Assembly: GCA_030789695.1 (NCBI GenBank)
Contig: CM061142.1
Span: forward strand, 352,507,486 to 352,571,485
DNA length: 64,000 bases
Direction of reading: 5' to 3'
DNA from: Scilla litardierei
Lineage: Eukaryota > Streptophyta > Magnoliopsida > Asparagales > Asparagaceae
Each line of letters begins with the position of its first letter. Within the stretch, counting starts at the first letter, position 1. Below, one piece after another: positions 1 through 10,603 of this stretch. The notes beneath the pieces were generated by a model. The model was not told where the DNA came from, made no database searches, and was given only the letters and a program-made list of their open reading frames with translations. The position numbers were made by a program, and so were the translations under genes.

Positions 1-216
1 CCTAGGCTTGATCTAACAATAAGATATGACCGATATAAACCTCGTCACGAATGACTTACTCCAAAATCGACGATTCTAAGGAAGAAGCTAGAAAATCACG
101 ACGAAACGATCGAAAACAAAAGCTACGGAGACAAAAACCACACATGAGGAGAAAATCCACCGAAACACATATATATAAAATATAATAATCCGGATACATG
201 AAAACCAGTCATTACA
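1..216 (-). repeat. Element A 3' LTR, last 216 bp only
   Basis: Position 1 aligns with 17084 in the other LTR of A, and the match runs to the shared terminus ending in ttaca (216 against 17301). The length difference is 2 bp, in an AT microsatellite. The rest of this LTR lies before the window. On the minus strand it begins TGTAATGACTGG. Confidence 0.93.
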
Positions 217-229
217 TCCTCCCCAACTT
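217..229 (-). other. Element A polypurine tract
   Basis: On the minus strand AAGTTGGGGAGGA directly abuts the LTR start TGTAA. This is the expected plus-strand primer position, and it fixes the element's orientation. Element C has the same tract. Confidence 0.85.
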
Positions 230-262
230 AAGAAAAATTCCGTTCTCGGAATTTCCCAACAC

Positions 263-3200
263 TCACGTGTCCAGAAACAAAAGTGGGTAGCGCTCTCGCA
301 TCTCATCCTCATTCTCCCAAGTAGACTCTCCAGGCGAGCTGTGTCACCACATCACCCTCACAAGATTGACAACCTTGTTCCGAAGTGACTTCTGACGCCT
401 GTCCAGAATCTGCACTGGCTGCTGATCATACGTCATATCAGGGCGAACGGTAATCTCCGAGAAATCCACAGCATGAGATGGATCGCTAATGTATCGACGA
501 AGCTGCGACACATGGAAAACATTGTGAACTCCCTCCAAAGATGGCGGCAAGGCTAAGCGGTAGGCTACCTCGCCAACTTTCTCCAGAATGTCAAACGGTC
601 CAATGTATCACGGGCTCAACTTCCCTCGCTTCCCAAAACGAATCACTCCACAATTCGGGGAAATCCTCAGAAACACATGGTCGCCCGGCTGAAACTCCAA
701 AGGACGACGTTTAGCATCCGCCCAATGCTTAAAACGGTCCTGAGCAATCCTCAACCTCTCCCGAATGTTCCTGACAACATCCACGGCCTCCACGATCATC
801 TCAGGTCCCAACAGCTCCCGATCACCAACGTCATCCCAACTCAACGGCGATCGACATTTCCTCCCATAAAGAGCGGCGAAAGCCGCCATGCCAATACTCG
901 CCTGGAAGATGTTATTGTAGGAAAACTCTACCAGATGTAGATGGTCCTCCCACGAACCCTTGAAATCCAACATGCACACCCTCAGCATGTCCTCCAAGAT
1001 CTGAATCGTCCTCTCGGACTGGCCATCCGTCTGCGGATGGTACGCCGTGCTGAAACTCAGACGCGTACCCAAACTCTTCTGCAAACTCTGCCAGAACTGA
1101 GATGTGAACCTCGTGTCTCTGTCCGACACGATACTCACGGGGACTCCGTGAAGTCGTACGACCTCCTGCACGATTCACGTTACATCACTATCCAAACTAG
1201 GAAAAGGAAATAAAAACGGAGAGTAAAAGAATTTACCTCCATATATCTCCTCGCTAGCGCCTCAGTGGACTGTCCCACTCGGAATGGAATAAAGTGCGTG
1301 GATTTGGTCAATCGATCTACGATCACCCAAATCGCGTCATTCTGCTTCGGACTCCGAGGTAGTCCAGTCACGAAATCCGTAGTGATGTGTTGCCACTTCC
1401 ACTCCGGAATCGGAAGCGGTTGTAGCATCCCGGTCGTACCCTGATGCTCCGCCTTCACTTGCTGGCAAACCAAATACTTGGCTACACTCCGAGCCACACT
1501 CCTCTTCATGCCATGCCACTAATAGTTCAGACGAAGATCCTGGTACATCTTGGTGCCACCAGGATGCACAGAATACAGCGAACTGTGTGCCTCCACCATC
1601 AACTCCTCTCTGATATCCCCAGCTGGCACACACAACCTGGCTCCAAACCTCAACGAGCCATCCTCATGAATCAAAAAGTCAGTCCGCAGACCGGCTTCTA
1701 CCTGCTCCCGAATCTTTACCAGCTTCGGATCTCTAGCCTGGCCAGCCTTGATCCGATCCACAATCGTCGACTGTATCTGCATACACATCAACGAAGAAGC
1801 CTCCCCAGGAAGAACAATCTCAACACCAGACTCGCAAAAATCCTGCTGTAATCTCCACTGCGAGGTCAAAATCATCACCGCTGGGAGTCTACTCAGCGCA
1901 TCAGGAACCACATTCACCTTGCCAGGGTGATACTACAAATCAATCTCATAATCCGCAATGAGCTCCAACCATCGACGCTGTCGCATGTTGAGCTCCTTCT
2001 GAGTAAAAATATACTTCAATCTTTTGTGATCGGTGAAGATCTTCACTTTCTCACTCAGTAGGAAGTGCCTCCAAATCTTAAGAACAAACACAACAGCAGC
2101 CAACTCCAAATCATGTGTCGGGTAATTCTTCTCATGAACCTTGAGCTGACGAGACGCATACGCCACAACATGCCCGTGCTGATGCAACACACAACCGAGA
2201 CCCTTGCCAGAAGCATCGCAAAAGATCTCAAATCCATCGCTGCGATCAGGCATAACAAGAATAGGGGCAGTCGTCAATCTCTCCCTCAGAACACCAAAAG
2301 CATTCTTACAATCACCCGACCAAACAAAAGGTACATCCTTTCGCGTCAATCTAGTCATCGGCTCAGCAATACAGGAAAAGTCCTTAATGAAGCGCCGATA
2401 GTAACCAGCAAGTCAAAGGAAACTCCGGATCTCAGACGCTGACTGCGGAACAGGCCACTCTCTGATGGCCCTAATCTTCTCGGGATCCACAGAAATACCA
2501 TCTCCAGTCACCACATGCCCCAGAAAAGCAACTTTATCCAGCCAAAACTCGCACTTCGAAAACTTAGCATACAACCGATGCTTCCTCAAGATCTCCAACA
2601 CCGTCCTCAAGTGCGAGGCATGCTCCTCCTCCGACTTTGAATAGATCAGAATGTCGTCAATAAAGATAACGACAGACTTATCCAAAAATTCGTAGAAAAT
2701 CAGGTTCATCAGATTCATGAAAACTGCGGGTGCATTGGTTAAACCGAAAGGCATAACCACAAACTCGTAGTGTCCATACTTCGTCCTAAACGCTGTCTTT
2801 GAAACATCTCCCTTCTTCACCTTCAACTGATGGTAACCACTCCTTAGATCCAACTTTGAAAACACCCACGAACCTCCAAGCTGATCAAAAATATCATCGA
2901 TGCGAGGCAACGGGTATTTGTTCTTGATGGTCACCGCATTCAACTCCCGATAATCCACGCACATGCGACGCAAACCATCCTTCTTCTTCACCAGCAGCAC
3001 CGGTGCTCCCCACAGAGACACACTAGGGTTGATATAACCCTTCTGCAAAAGCTCATCCAGCTGCTTCCGCGATTCCTCCAACTCAGCGGGTGCCATACGA
3101 TACGGCGCCTTCGAAATCGGCTGCGCTCCCGGAACAAGATCAATAGAAAATTCTAGAGCTCGATCAGGTGGAAAACCAGGCATCTCCTCAGGGAAGACGT

Positions 3201-3656
3201 CATCAAAGTCCCGCACCACAGCTGGCCTCTCTAGCTCCATCTGCATAGCCACAATCTCCACCGGCCTGGCCCGAAATCTGACAGAACCAAGCGAACTGCT
3301 GCCTCGGCTGAACTCAAACACTGGATGTCCAGGAATCTCGAACACCACCTTCTTCCTCTGACAGTCGATCGTAGCATAGAAGCTCGCAAGCCAATCCATC
3401 CCAAGGACCGCATCATAGTTGATGATGTCGTGGACAATGAAATCAGCGTAAATCTCATGTCCACAAACCACCAACGGGCAAGAATTGCAACCGAGATGCA
3501 TCGAGACCACACCATTCCCTGTAACGATATTCCAACTCTTGGGAAGAGGGGACGTCGACAAGGAATGCTTCTCCACGAAGCTCCGAGAAATAATGCACAT
3601 CGATGCACCTGAGTCAAAGAGGACTCGTGCAGGAAATGTGCACACCAAAACCACAC
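263..3656 (-). pseudogene. pol: Element A pol (protease, RT, RNase H, integrase, chromodomain), disabled
   Basis: Visible in order: protease core FDSGAS near 3600; RT with the conserved VDYRELN block near 2950 and catalytic FIDDIL near 2650; RNase H start [10 protein letters not shown] near 2210; integrase zinc region near 1500-1560; integrase core with SDRDTRF and [12 protein letters not shown] near 1100; C-terminal chromodomain-like stretch near 300-400. Nonsense changes interrupt it near 2411 (in SFL/LAGYY), 1933 (after EIDL), 1518 (in the integrase zinc region), 609 (after GKLSP) and about 342. A 71-bp segment at 1166-1236 also interrupts integrase but looks like an intron. Excluding it, the frame runs 2420 bp plus 903 bp, the same as in element C apart from one base deleted in C. 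The stop is at 263-265. Confidence 0.93.
1166..1236 (-). other. Intron-like 71-bp insertion in element A integrase
   Basis: On the minus strand the segment starts GTAAAT right after ATGGAG and ends GTGCAG right before GAGGTC. It has canonical GT/AG borders, is T-rich, and lies between codons (phase 0). In element C the same codons are contiguous at 24931/24932. Its length is not a multiple of three and it carries an in-frame TAA, so retention would end translation inside integrase. A small non-intron insertion is the alternative, but the exact borders and restored frame favour an intron. Confidence 0.72.
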
Positions 3657-3769
3657 CTAACAAGCAATTAACAATCAAACCCTAGTCTAGCAAACAATCA
3701 TGTTCAAGCAAAGAACACAATCTAACAATCAAAACCAGCTAGTAAAGTAACAGCTAGATTGAGGATTAC
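3657..3769 (-). other. Intron-like segment between gag and protease, element A (113 bp)
   Basis: On the minus strand GCAG|GTAATC begins the segment and GTTAG|GTGTGG ends it. Removal joins a glycine codon split after its first base and links gag to the protease in one frame. Read through, gag stops after about 14 extra codons. The homologous segment in element C (27351-27461) has the same borders and phase but is 111 bp and clearly more diverged than the flanking coding sequence, as expected of an intron. Confidence 0.75.
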
Positions 3770-4345
3770 CTGCGATAACCTCATCCACAACCTCGCTCTC
3801 CACATCGGTCATCAGAAAAGCCTGCCTCCTCGGCGGAATAGCCTGCTGAAAAGCCTGCCTCTGTGGAACAAGAGCTGCTCCACGTCCAGCAGGAACAGAC
3901 GCTCGCTGCTACAACGGCTGTGCTGCAACAGGTGCCCTCCGCAGCTGATTCGCATGCCGACAATCCTTCGCGACATGAGAAGCATCACCACAAACCAAAC
4001 ACTGGCCCAGAAACTTCCTACACTGATCCTTGATGTGGCCAGGCTTGCCGCAAAAATGTAAGTCTTCTGAATAGGCCCTCCTGGCCTCTTGAACTGAGCT
4101 GGCTGATTAGGCTTGAAACCAGGCCTAACCACCGCCCTGGCCTGCTCCATAGGCCTCTTCCCAGCACTAGAAACATGTCCTCTCCTCTGACTCAGGTTCA
4201 GCTCCTGCCTCCTTGCAGCGACCAGAACCTTCTGATAAGAGTCCAGATCAGAGGAAGACACAAAACTCTGGAGCTCCAAAGCAAGTCCCTGCAGGAACCT
4301 CTGAGCCCTCTCATCAGCATCCTGCACCATCTTCGGTGCGAACCG
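3770..4345 (-). pseudogene. gag: Element A gag, 3' part
   Basis: This is the C-terminal half of the capsid/nucleocapsid gene. It opens at the B insertion site with RFAPKMVQDADERAQRF and has a basic linker ending near PGGPIQ. The zinc knuckle is lost to a frameshift near 4055-4062, where element C reads a CCHC motif (CHFCGKPGHIKDQC). A TAG lies farther on near 3909. The 5' part of this gene is at 14147-14701. Confidence 0.88.
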
Positions 4346-7300
4346 TGTCACGCCCCGCTTCCCAAAATGGACGGAGGCGAAGCGTGACAAGGCCCGCTTA
4401 GGCCAGAGCTGAGAAGCTCGGACCCAATAAGCGTCTGTAGAGGTACCATTTTAAACGATTTTCAGGTTCTTGCATTATTATAGTTCGAAACAACAGAAAG
4501 TACGGAAAGGAAGTTGCATTCATTAAAAAGAGATATAATATCCAACAAGCACAAAATCTAAAGGAAAGCCTAAGCATGGAAACAAAAGATTTAAAGGCAA
4601 ACCTAAAGGTAGTAACCTCTGTAAGTGTCGTCTAAAAAGACCTCTAGGTCTGGTCCTCGTCAGGCGCGTACTCTGGGTCAACGTCCTCGGCTCCTCGTGC
4701 TCCAGTGAGTCTGCCTCGTCCACGAACTCTGGCTGACACCTGACGTACAGCACCCAAGAAAAAGGAACTGTACGTCAGGTAAAGTCTACAAGAGGGGTTA
4801 GACTTTACTGCAAGTGCACCGAACTTTAAACAACGGTTTACTGGTTGATTAACATGCTGAGGTTTTTTTACACAACAGTTTACTGGTTGATTAGCATGCT
4901 GTGGTTATAACAGGGTAACACAACAGGAAGTAACGTAGCAGGAAAGTAAAACGGGACAAGTAGTAGTCGTATCGTGTGCTACCAACTACAGGACTAACCT
5001 ACAGGTGTCAAGACAAGACGGGACGTGACAGGACAAGACATGACAGGACAAGTGAGACACGAAAGGGTTCACGCCTTACGGTTCGAGGGGGATCAGACCC
5101 TCTTGACGTGCGCACGCTCAACCAAACCCCAAACCCAGAAACTCAGGACAAGAATTACAGGGATCATTTCCGCTAGGGAAACATCTGAAACGCCCGAAGG
5201 CTTTTTGTGTAACAGGGATCACTTCCGCTAGGAAAGCATCCGAAACGCCAGTAGGCTTTTTGGTAACATGGATCACTTCCGCGGAGGAAAGCATCCAAAA
5301 CGCCCGTAGGCTTTTTGTATAACAGGGATCACTTCCACAAGGAAAGCATCCGAAACACCCGAAGGCTTTTTGTATAACAGGGATCACTTCCGCAAGGAAA
5401 GCATCCGAAACGCCCGAAGGCTTTTTGTATAACAGTGATCACTTCCGCAAGGAAAGCATCCGAAACGCCCGAAGGCTTTTTTTGTGTAACAGGACACGAC
5501 ATGACTAGTGTAGGGAGTTGTTATTCTAGGGTGTCCACACGCACGCACACACATGATAGCCCTACAATAACAAAAGTTGTTGTTGTCAGGCTCAGACTTC
5601 GTCGTCAAGTCTGAGCCGTCAGGAGTCGTCCCGGACGCTATCATTTCACGTCCGGAATTTATTTGTTCACAGTTAACAATTCTAACCAACTAGGGCCTAA
5701 GCACGGCCAAAAGTGCAAGTGGATACACTTGCCTACGATGGCGAGTGTGCCGTCCTCCCGAAGCGTCTCATCCAAGCGTCTCGTCCGCGAAAGTCTGTCT
5801 GAAATAGCGCCACGGCGACGGTGTCATGTCTCAATTTCAGAAATTCCTATTAGGGTTCGTTTCTAGGTTATCGGGACTATCCTATTAGTCAAAAGTCATA
5901 TTTTTTTATGTAACAGCCTAATCGACGATCTATCCTATGTGCACAGTCAAAAGTCCGTTCGTCGATATTCTAGATTTGCACAACGTTTTAAAGTTGCAGA
6001 AAATAAATTTAGTTACTGTTGTCTGATTTTAGTTAGGTTTTCAGTTCTGCTATGGTGTGGGTTGTGCTACGAGTTAGGGGACCCAACCTGGTCTGACGGT
6101 CACGCATGAATCGGCATCGGATCGGGAAGCGAGCAGCATTTCCGTTCCCAGAATATCTGATCGGTACGATTTGGATATCCAGGAGGTGTCAGCGAGATGC
6201 GAGATTAATCTGAGACATCGGATAAATGATATTTAGCTAAACACGATTAAATTCAGTGAAACATTATCAACCTAAACGTTGTCTTAATACCAGGAACTAT
6301 ACATTTATTTAACACACTAACAAATTTTAAAGTAATATTACTGTCCACTCATCATGTACACAGTTTATGACAACTAAATTAACCTAATACATGCAACTGA
6401 CACATCTTAATAACATATATATAACTTACTGATAACATCTGAAACTTAAAATTTTATTTACTATGATTTACTGATCACGAAAAGAAGAAGGCATGATGTA
6501 GGTCTTATCTAGTATGAGATTAATAACATCAACTAATCCTAATATCAATCCCAACAAAACTAACCTAAGTGATGGTCAACTAACATCGGTTAACATTAAT
6601 TAACCTAAGTAATGGTCATGAGATTAATAGCCAGAGACTAATAACATCTATAAACATCCCTAACCCATATTGTGATTATAATAACTCTGCTCATGCTCTT
6701 GAATACTATTAAGAACAATAATACTAACATTAAGGGCTTACTGGTGTCGTTTGCTTGCAGGGGGGAGGATGTACGCCGGAGGAGCTAGTCACGGCGGCCA
6801 GCGGTGGTTTGCGGCGACGGCAGCGGGTCAAGGCGGCCAGGCGACGGCGCGACAGGCGGTGGTAGCGAGAAAACGTAGCACGGCTCCGTACGACGGCGAG
6901 GAGGCAGTCGGGGGTGGCGTCGGAGTCACGGGGCAGTGCAGGGGGCGTCGGGAACGCGGGCGGGGTAATCGCCGTGGAGAGGCGGCGATCGGGCGGAGAA
7001 ACGGGGCACGGTGACGATCGCTGGAGGGAGCGGCTACGGGGAGGCCACGAGGGAAGGCCGGCGATCGGAATCTCAGGGGCGCCGGTGACGACGAACTCGA
7101 GGGCAGCGGATCTCGTAGCCCGCGGCGACGCGCTGAGAAGGGGGCCGGAGGCTGAGGAGAAGGGGAGGAGAGAGAGATCGGGGAGAGGGAGAGATCGGGG
7201 AGAGGGAGAGTGTTAGGTGGCGGCGGCTGAGAATGGGGGGGGTTAGCCCTAGGTTAAACGTGAAAGGGTATTAGGTTAGGGTTAGGGATATTATTATAAT

Positions 7301-7871
7301 AATGGGTGATGATAAATAACTATAGGTTTAAGGTTAAAAGAGGAGGATATTGGGTTAGGGGGGTGTACAATTAGGGGTAAGTCTAGGGACAAATAGGATA
7401 CAGCTTAGGGAAAGATTTAAAACGATTTAAATAAGATATTTAGCCACATTTGGCTAACAAATTCGAAATTGAATACTGATTGGGCAAATCAACGGTCGAG
7501 GTTATTCCGTGCGATATCTCTCAATCCGGGCGTCAGAAAAATAATCCGAAAATACTGGGGCGATCGTGGAGACGAGACGCACAGATATACGGATCCCGAT
7601 CGTGCGTAACGCCTACCAAGAATTTACGTAAAATTGGGAACAATGTTTTGAGTCAAATGACTAAAACGTCCCTATCGTTCAAAGTCGTTTCGCGAGAAAA
7701 CGAGCCGTGAAAAGACGTTCCCAAAAATTACTATAAAATTCAACACCCCAAAATGATCGCAACGGCATATCACATCGCCCATGCCGGAGATCAGAAATAG
7801 TCAAATAAAATACGTGCACGATAAAGCACGTGCACGCAGAAAATACGAACGGTCAGAAAGCGGCCGTTACA
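4346..7871 (-). repeat. Element B 3' LTR
   Basis: Bounded by TGTCACG on the left and GTTACA on the right. From left to right it holds the conserved terminal block shared with elements A, C and G, a 55-bp tandem array (about 5150-5490), an AT-rich stretch (5880-6740), a GC-rich stretch (6750-7220) with gagagg simple repeats, and a terminal block of about 400 bp also found at 55800-56204. Open frames in the GC-rich part show no recognisable protein. Confidence 0.93.
5150..5490. repeat. 55-bp tandem array in element B 3' LTR
   Basis: The motif ggctttttg recurs at 5199, 5254, 5309, 5364, 5419 and 5474, an exact 55-bp period. Each unit carries a form of gggatcacttccgc and gaaagcatccgaaacgcc. There are about six copies. 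Confidence 0.92.
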
Positions 7872-7886
7872 TTCTACCCACCTTAG
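7872..7886 (-). other. Element B polypurine tract
   Basis: On the minus strand CTAAGGTGGGTAGAA precedes the LTR start TGTAACGGCC. It differs in sequence from the tract of elements A and C (AAGTTGGGGAGGA) although the LTR termini are alike. Confidence 0.8.
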
Positions 7887-10581
7887 AAATGATTCCGCCC
7901 TCGGAATCACTCATACTAAGACTAATTATAAAATCTATAAATACTTAAGCTTATCACTCCCCTCTCTCATACCAGGATCTCTAATCCTATAACTTCAACA
8001 TCGTTCCTCAAATAATCTCTCATAATCCTTCTTTTCACTGGATAAAACCACGGCTAATCTCACATCCTAACACTCAACCATAGGTCCATCACTACTGTTT
8101 AAATCTCCAACTCCAAATCCTCACAAAAGAATAATAATCATCTTCTCATCCCCTACCATTCCGCTATACATCATCGCTCAATAACATCTTTTAAATTTCT
8201 CAATCTTTTCCTAAAATTTATCAATTGCTAAAATAATTTCCTAGTCGATCACCAATCCAGGACAAAACTTTGTCTAACTTAAAATACTTTCACAAATCAA
8301 CAATCGCCGTGTCCTCAATACCTTCCGTGTCATATTTATCCGCCAAATAATCGAACTATCAAAATCATATCTCCTCCTACTTATTATGATTATTGTCAAC
8401 CAATGTTAGTCCGACTACCCAACCATCTATTCATCTTAGCACGTCGTGTTACTCCCAATGTCTTCTCTCGTCAACTTAACAATCAAGTCTCGATGCTAGT
8501 AAAAGCTCTACCCAATCTCATGATCACCCTGACTCCTACCATACTCTGTAGCCAACCCTATCTACCATTCGTCTAAGCCTCAAATCTGATAAGTTCTCAT
8601 CTTCACACATATAATCTCAGTCAACCAGAGTTCTCCATTAAGTCCGCCACACTTCGGTTTTATAAATAAGTCTTGGACAGTCCATTCTTTTCATCCTAAA
8701 GATATTTATTCCAATATCCTATTGTTCCAAAATCGGTTAATCATTGCTATAATAAATCTCATCTCACCCTGAGCCTACCCGAAAACAACAATCCTATAAC
8801 GATAATAGCTAGTCCCAACTAATATAACAACCATAAACACGAAAACTTTCTTTAAGGGAGAAGAAGAGGAGGGAAAGAGGGACTTGAGGCCAAGGAAATT
8901 ATTTAAAACATTTTGGAAAAACGTGTGGTGTTGCGGTAATGGATGGGAAAAAGTTAATTGTTTTGCGATCTTGTGAGCTAGTTTGAAAACTTTAAAGATT
9001 TGGTTTAAAGAAAACAAAGTTTTGATACGGTCACATACAACCAAGATAAACCATTCATTAAATCTAAAACTAAGTCTAAGGATCTGCCTGCGATGACGCC
9101 ATTCATACAAGTATGGATACCGTCATTCAGACAACTTCCTGCATATCATGGTTAACGCTGAGTATACATTCAAGACACAGGAGACAAACATCAGGATTCT
9201 AAAGATGACACACTCATACAGGTCTACACACTCTACCTATACTCAGGCACTGAAACGACATCACCTACCAAAGGGTCTGCTCCTAAACTGGAGATAGCAT
9301 GGATAACTACGAGATCTAATGTCTAAATAATAGAAGGAAAAGAAAACTAGACGAAAAGCGAAACGAAATAAGATCGGAAAGAACGAGCTCAAATAAGACG
9401 GAGTAAAGAGATAGTTGGTTGGATGAGACAAAAATATTTCTCAGAATAACTAGATAAATGAAGGAGATTTACGGGTAAAATATGATATCGTATACTTTAT
9501 ACTTAAAAAGAAATATGTAGGGAAAAGTGAGCAGACGGAAAAAAAATTATTATAATTTTGGAGAAAGAGTTGGATGAAAAAGTGGGGTGAGGTAGCGGTT
9601 GTTTTGCAAATGAAAGTAAGTCTAAACAAAGATTTCTTGAAGTACGAGCACGATGAACATGGGGCTGTTTATACATATACAAGAATAAATTTAAAGTTCT
9701 CTTTGGTTTAGAAAATATTCTAAAAGTACGTGCGGTAAGTGATTAGCAATAAAATTTTGTAGTTTAGAAAAGTAATATATATATATTGAATTATAGAATT
9801 GATAACAAGGTTTAAAACTGAAACACGAAAGATTTTGATTTGAAAATAGGTGCGAGATTGCAAAATAATTTTACGACCAGAGAGGTTTCAAGATCAGCGA
9901 AAGAATTTTAACTCAACCGAAAAAGAAATTTTGAAATATATAATATAGATGTTTTCAAAGAAATTTAGCTGAGCGAAAAAAATCTTAGTAATAAATTTTG
10001 AAAATACTTTTAGTGGAAGCAGAAACGGTCAAGGAAGGGATTTGAAGGATCAACGACAATCGTCAGGGAACGATCACGTGAATCGGAAGACAGGAAAATG
10101 ATTGCTTGAAGAATAGGTTTAGGATACGAATCGTGAAGGGCTACGATGGAACATTATGGCTGACAACACAAAATTGTAAAGATCATGGCGACGCTAGAAG
10201 TCAGGTGTTCTAATTATCGGATCGTCTACAGATTTGGAGAGCTCAACACTAAGATTTCCTAAGGAGCGAGACTATAATCAGGATCTAAAGAGAAGGTTCC
10301 TAAGAGGATCAAGGTTACGTTCTGCTGGGCTCGAAGTCAATGGAGCTGGGCAAGCGACTAAACTAAAAGGAGGACTCTAGAAATCTAATTTGGTCAGAGT
10401 CAAGTGGCTACTAAGGTATCCTAGGACAAGGATGTCTAATTCCTAACTAAGGCGTCAGACTGTCAAATTGGGACGTATACCTAAGTCTTCCTACTATCTA
10501 AGACTGGGAAACTAATTCAGTCTTGTACGTGGATATTAGATGAATGCGGTACTTTTTATTGTTCCGAACTTTTGCATGACC
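7887..10581 (-). other. Element B non-coding interior
   Basis: About 2.7 kb without gag, protease, RT, RNase H or integrase motifs on either strand. The part next to the 3' LTR (7900-8760) is rich in C and T on the + strand; the rest is AT-rich. The longest open frame (8775-9110, minus) has no recognisable domain. I see no gene here. Confidence 0.8.
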
Positions 10582-10595
10582 TGCATGGGCCACCA
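10582..10595 (-). other. Element B primer-binding block
   Basis: On the minus strand TGGTGGCCCATGCA lies 8 nt inside the end of the 5' LTR, with GGTTTTAG between. The same block occurs in elements A (14824-14837), C (28709-28722) and G (44627-44640). I could not assign the matching tRNA; the 8-nt spacer is longer than usual. Confidence 0.6.
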
Positions 10596-10603
10596 CTAAA
10601 ACC

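Noticed and set aside
5118..5387. Frame with a repeated Cys-rich pattern (CFPCGSDPCYTKS)
   Set aside because: By-product of the 55-bp tandem array in the B LTR; not a secreted Cys-rich peptide gene.
6751..7216. Arg/Gly-rich frames in the B LTR (also 13010-13476)
   Set aside because: Composition of a GC-rich LTR stretch with gagagg simple repeats. The other LTR copy shifts frame, so it is not conserved as coding.
7270..7290. Telomere-like ttagggttaggg
   Set aside because: Only about two units inside an LTR. Not a telomere or interstitial telomeric array.
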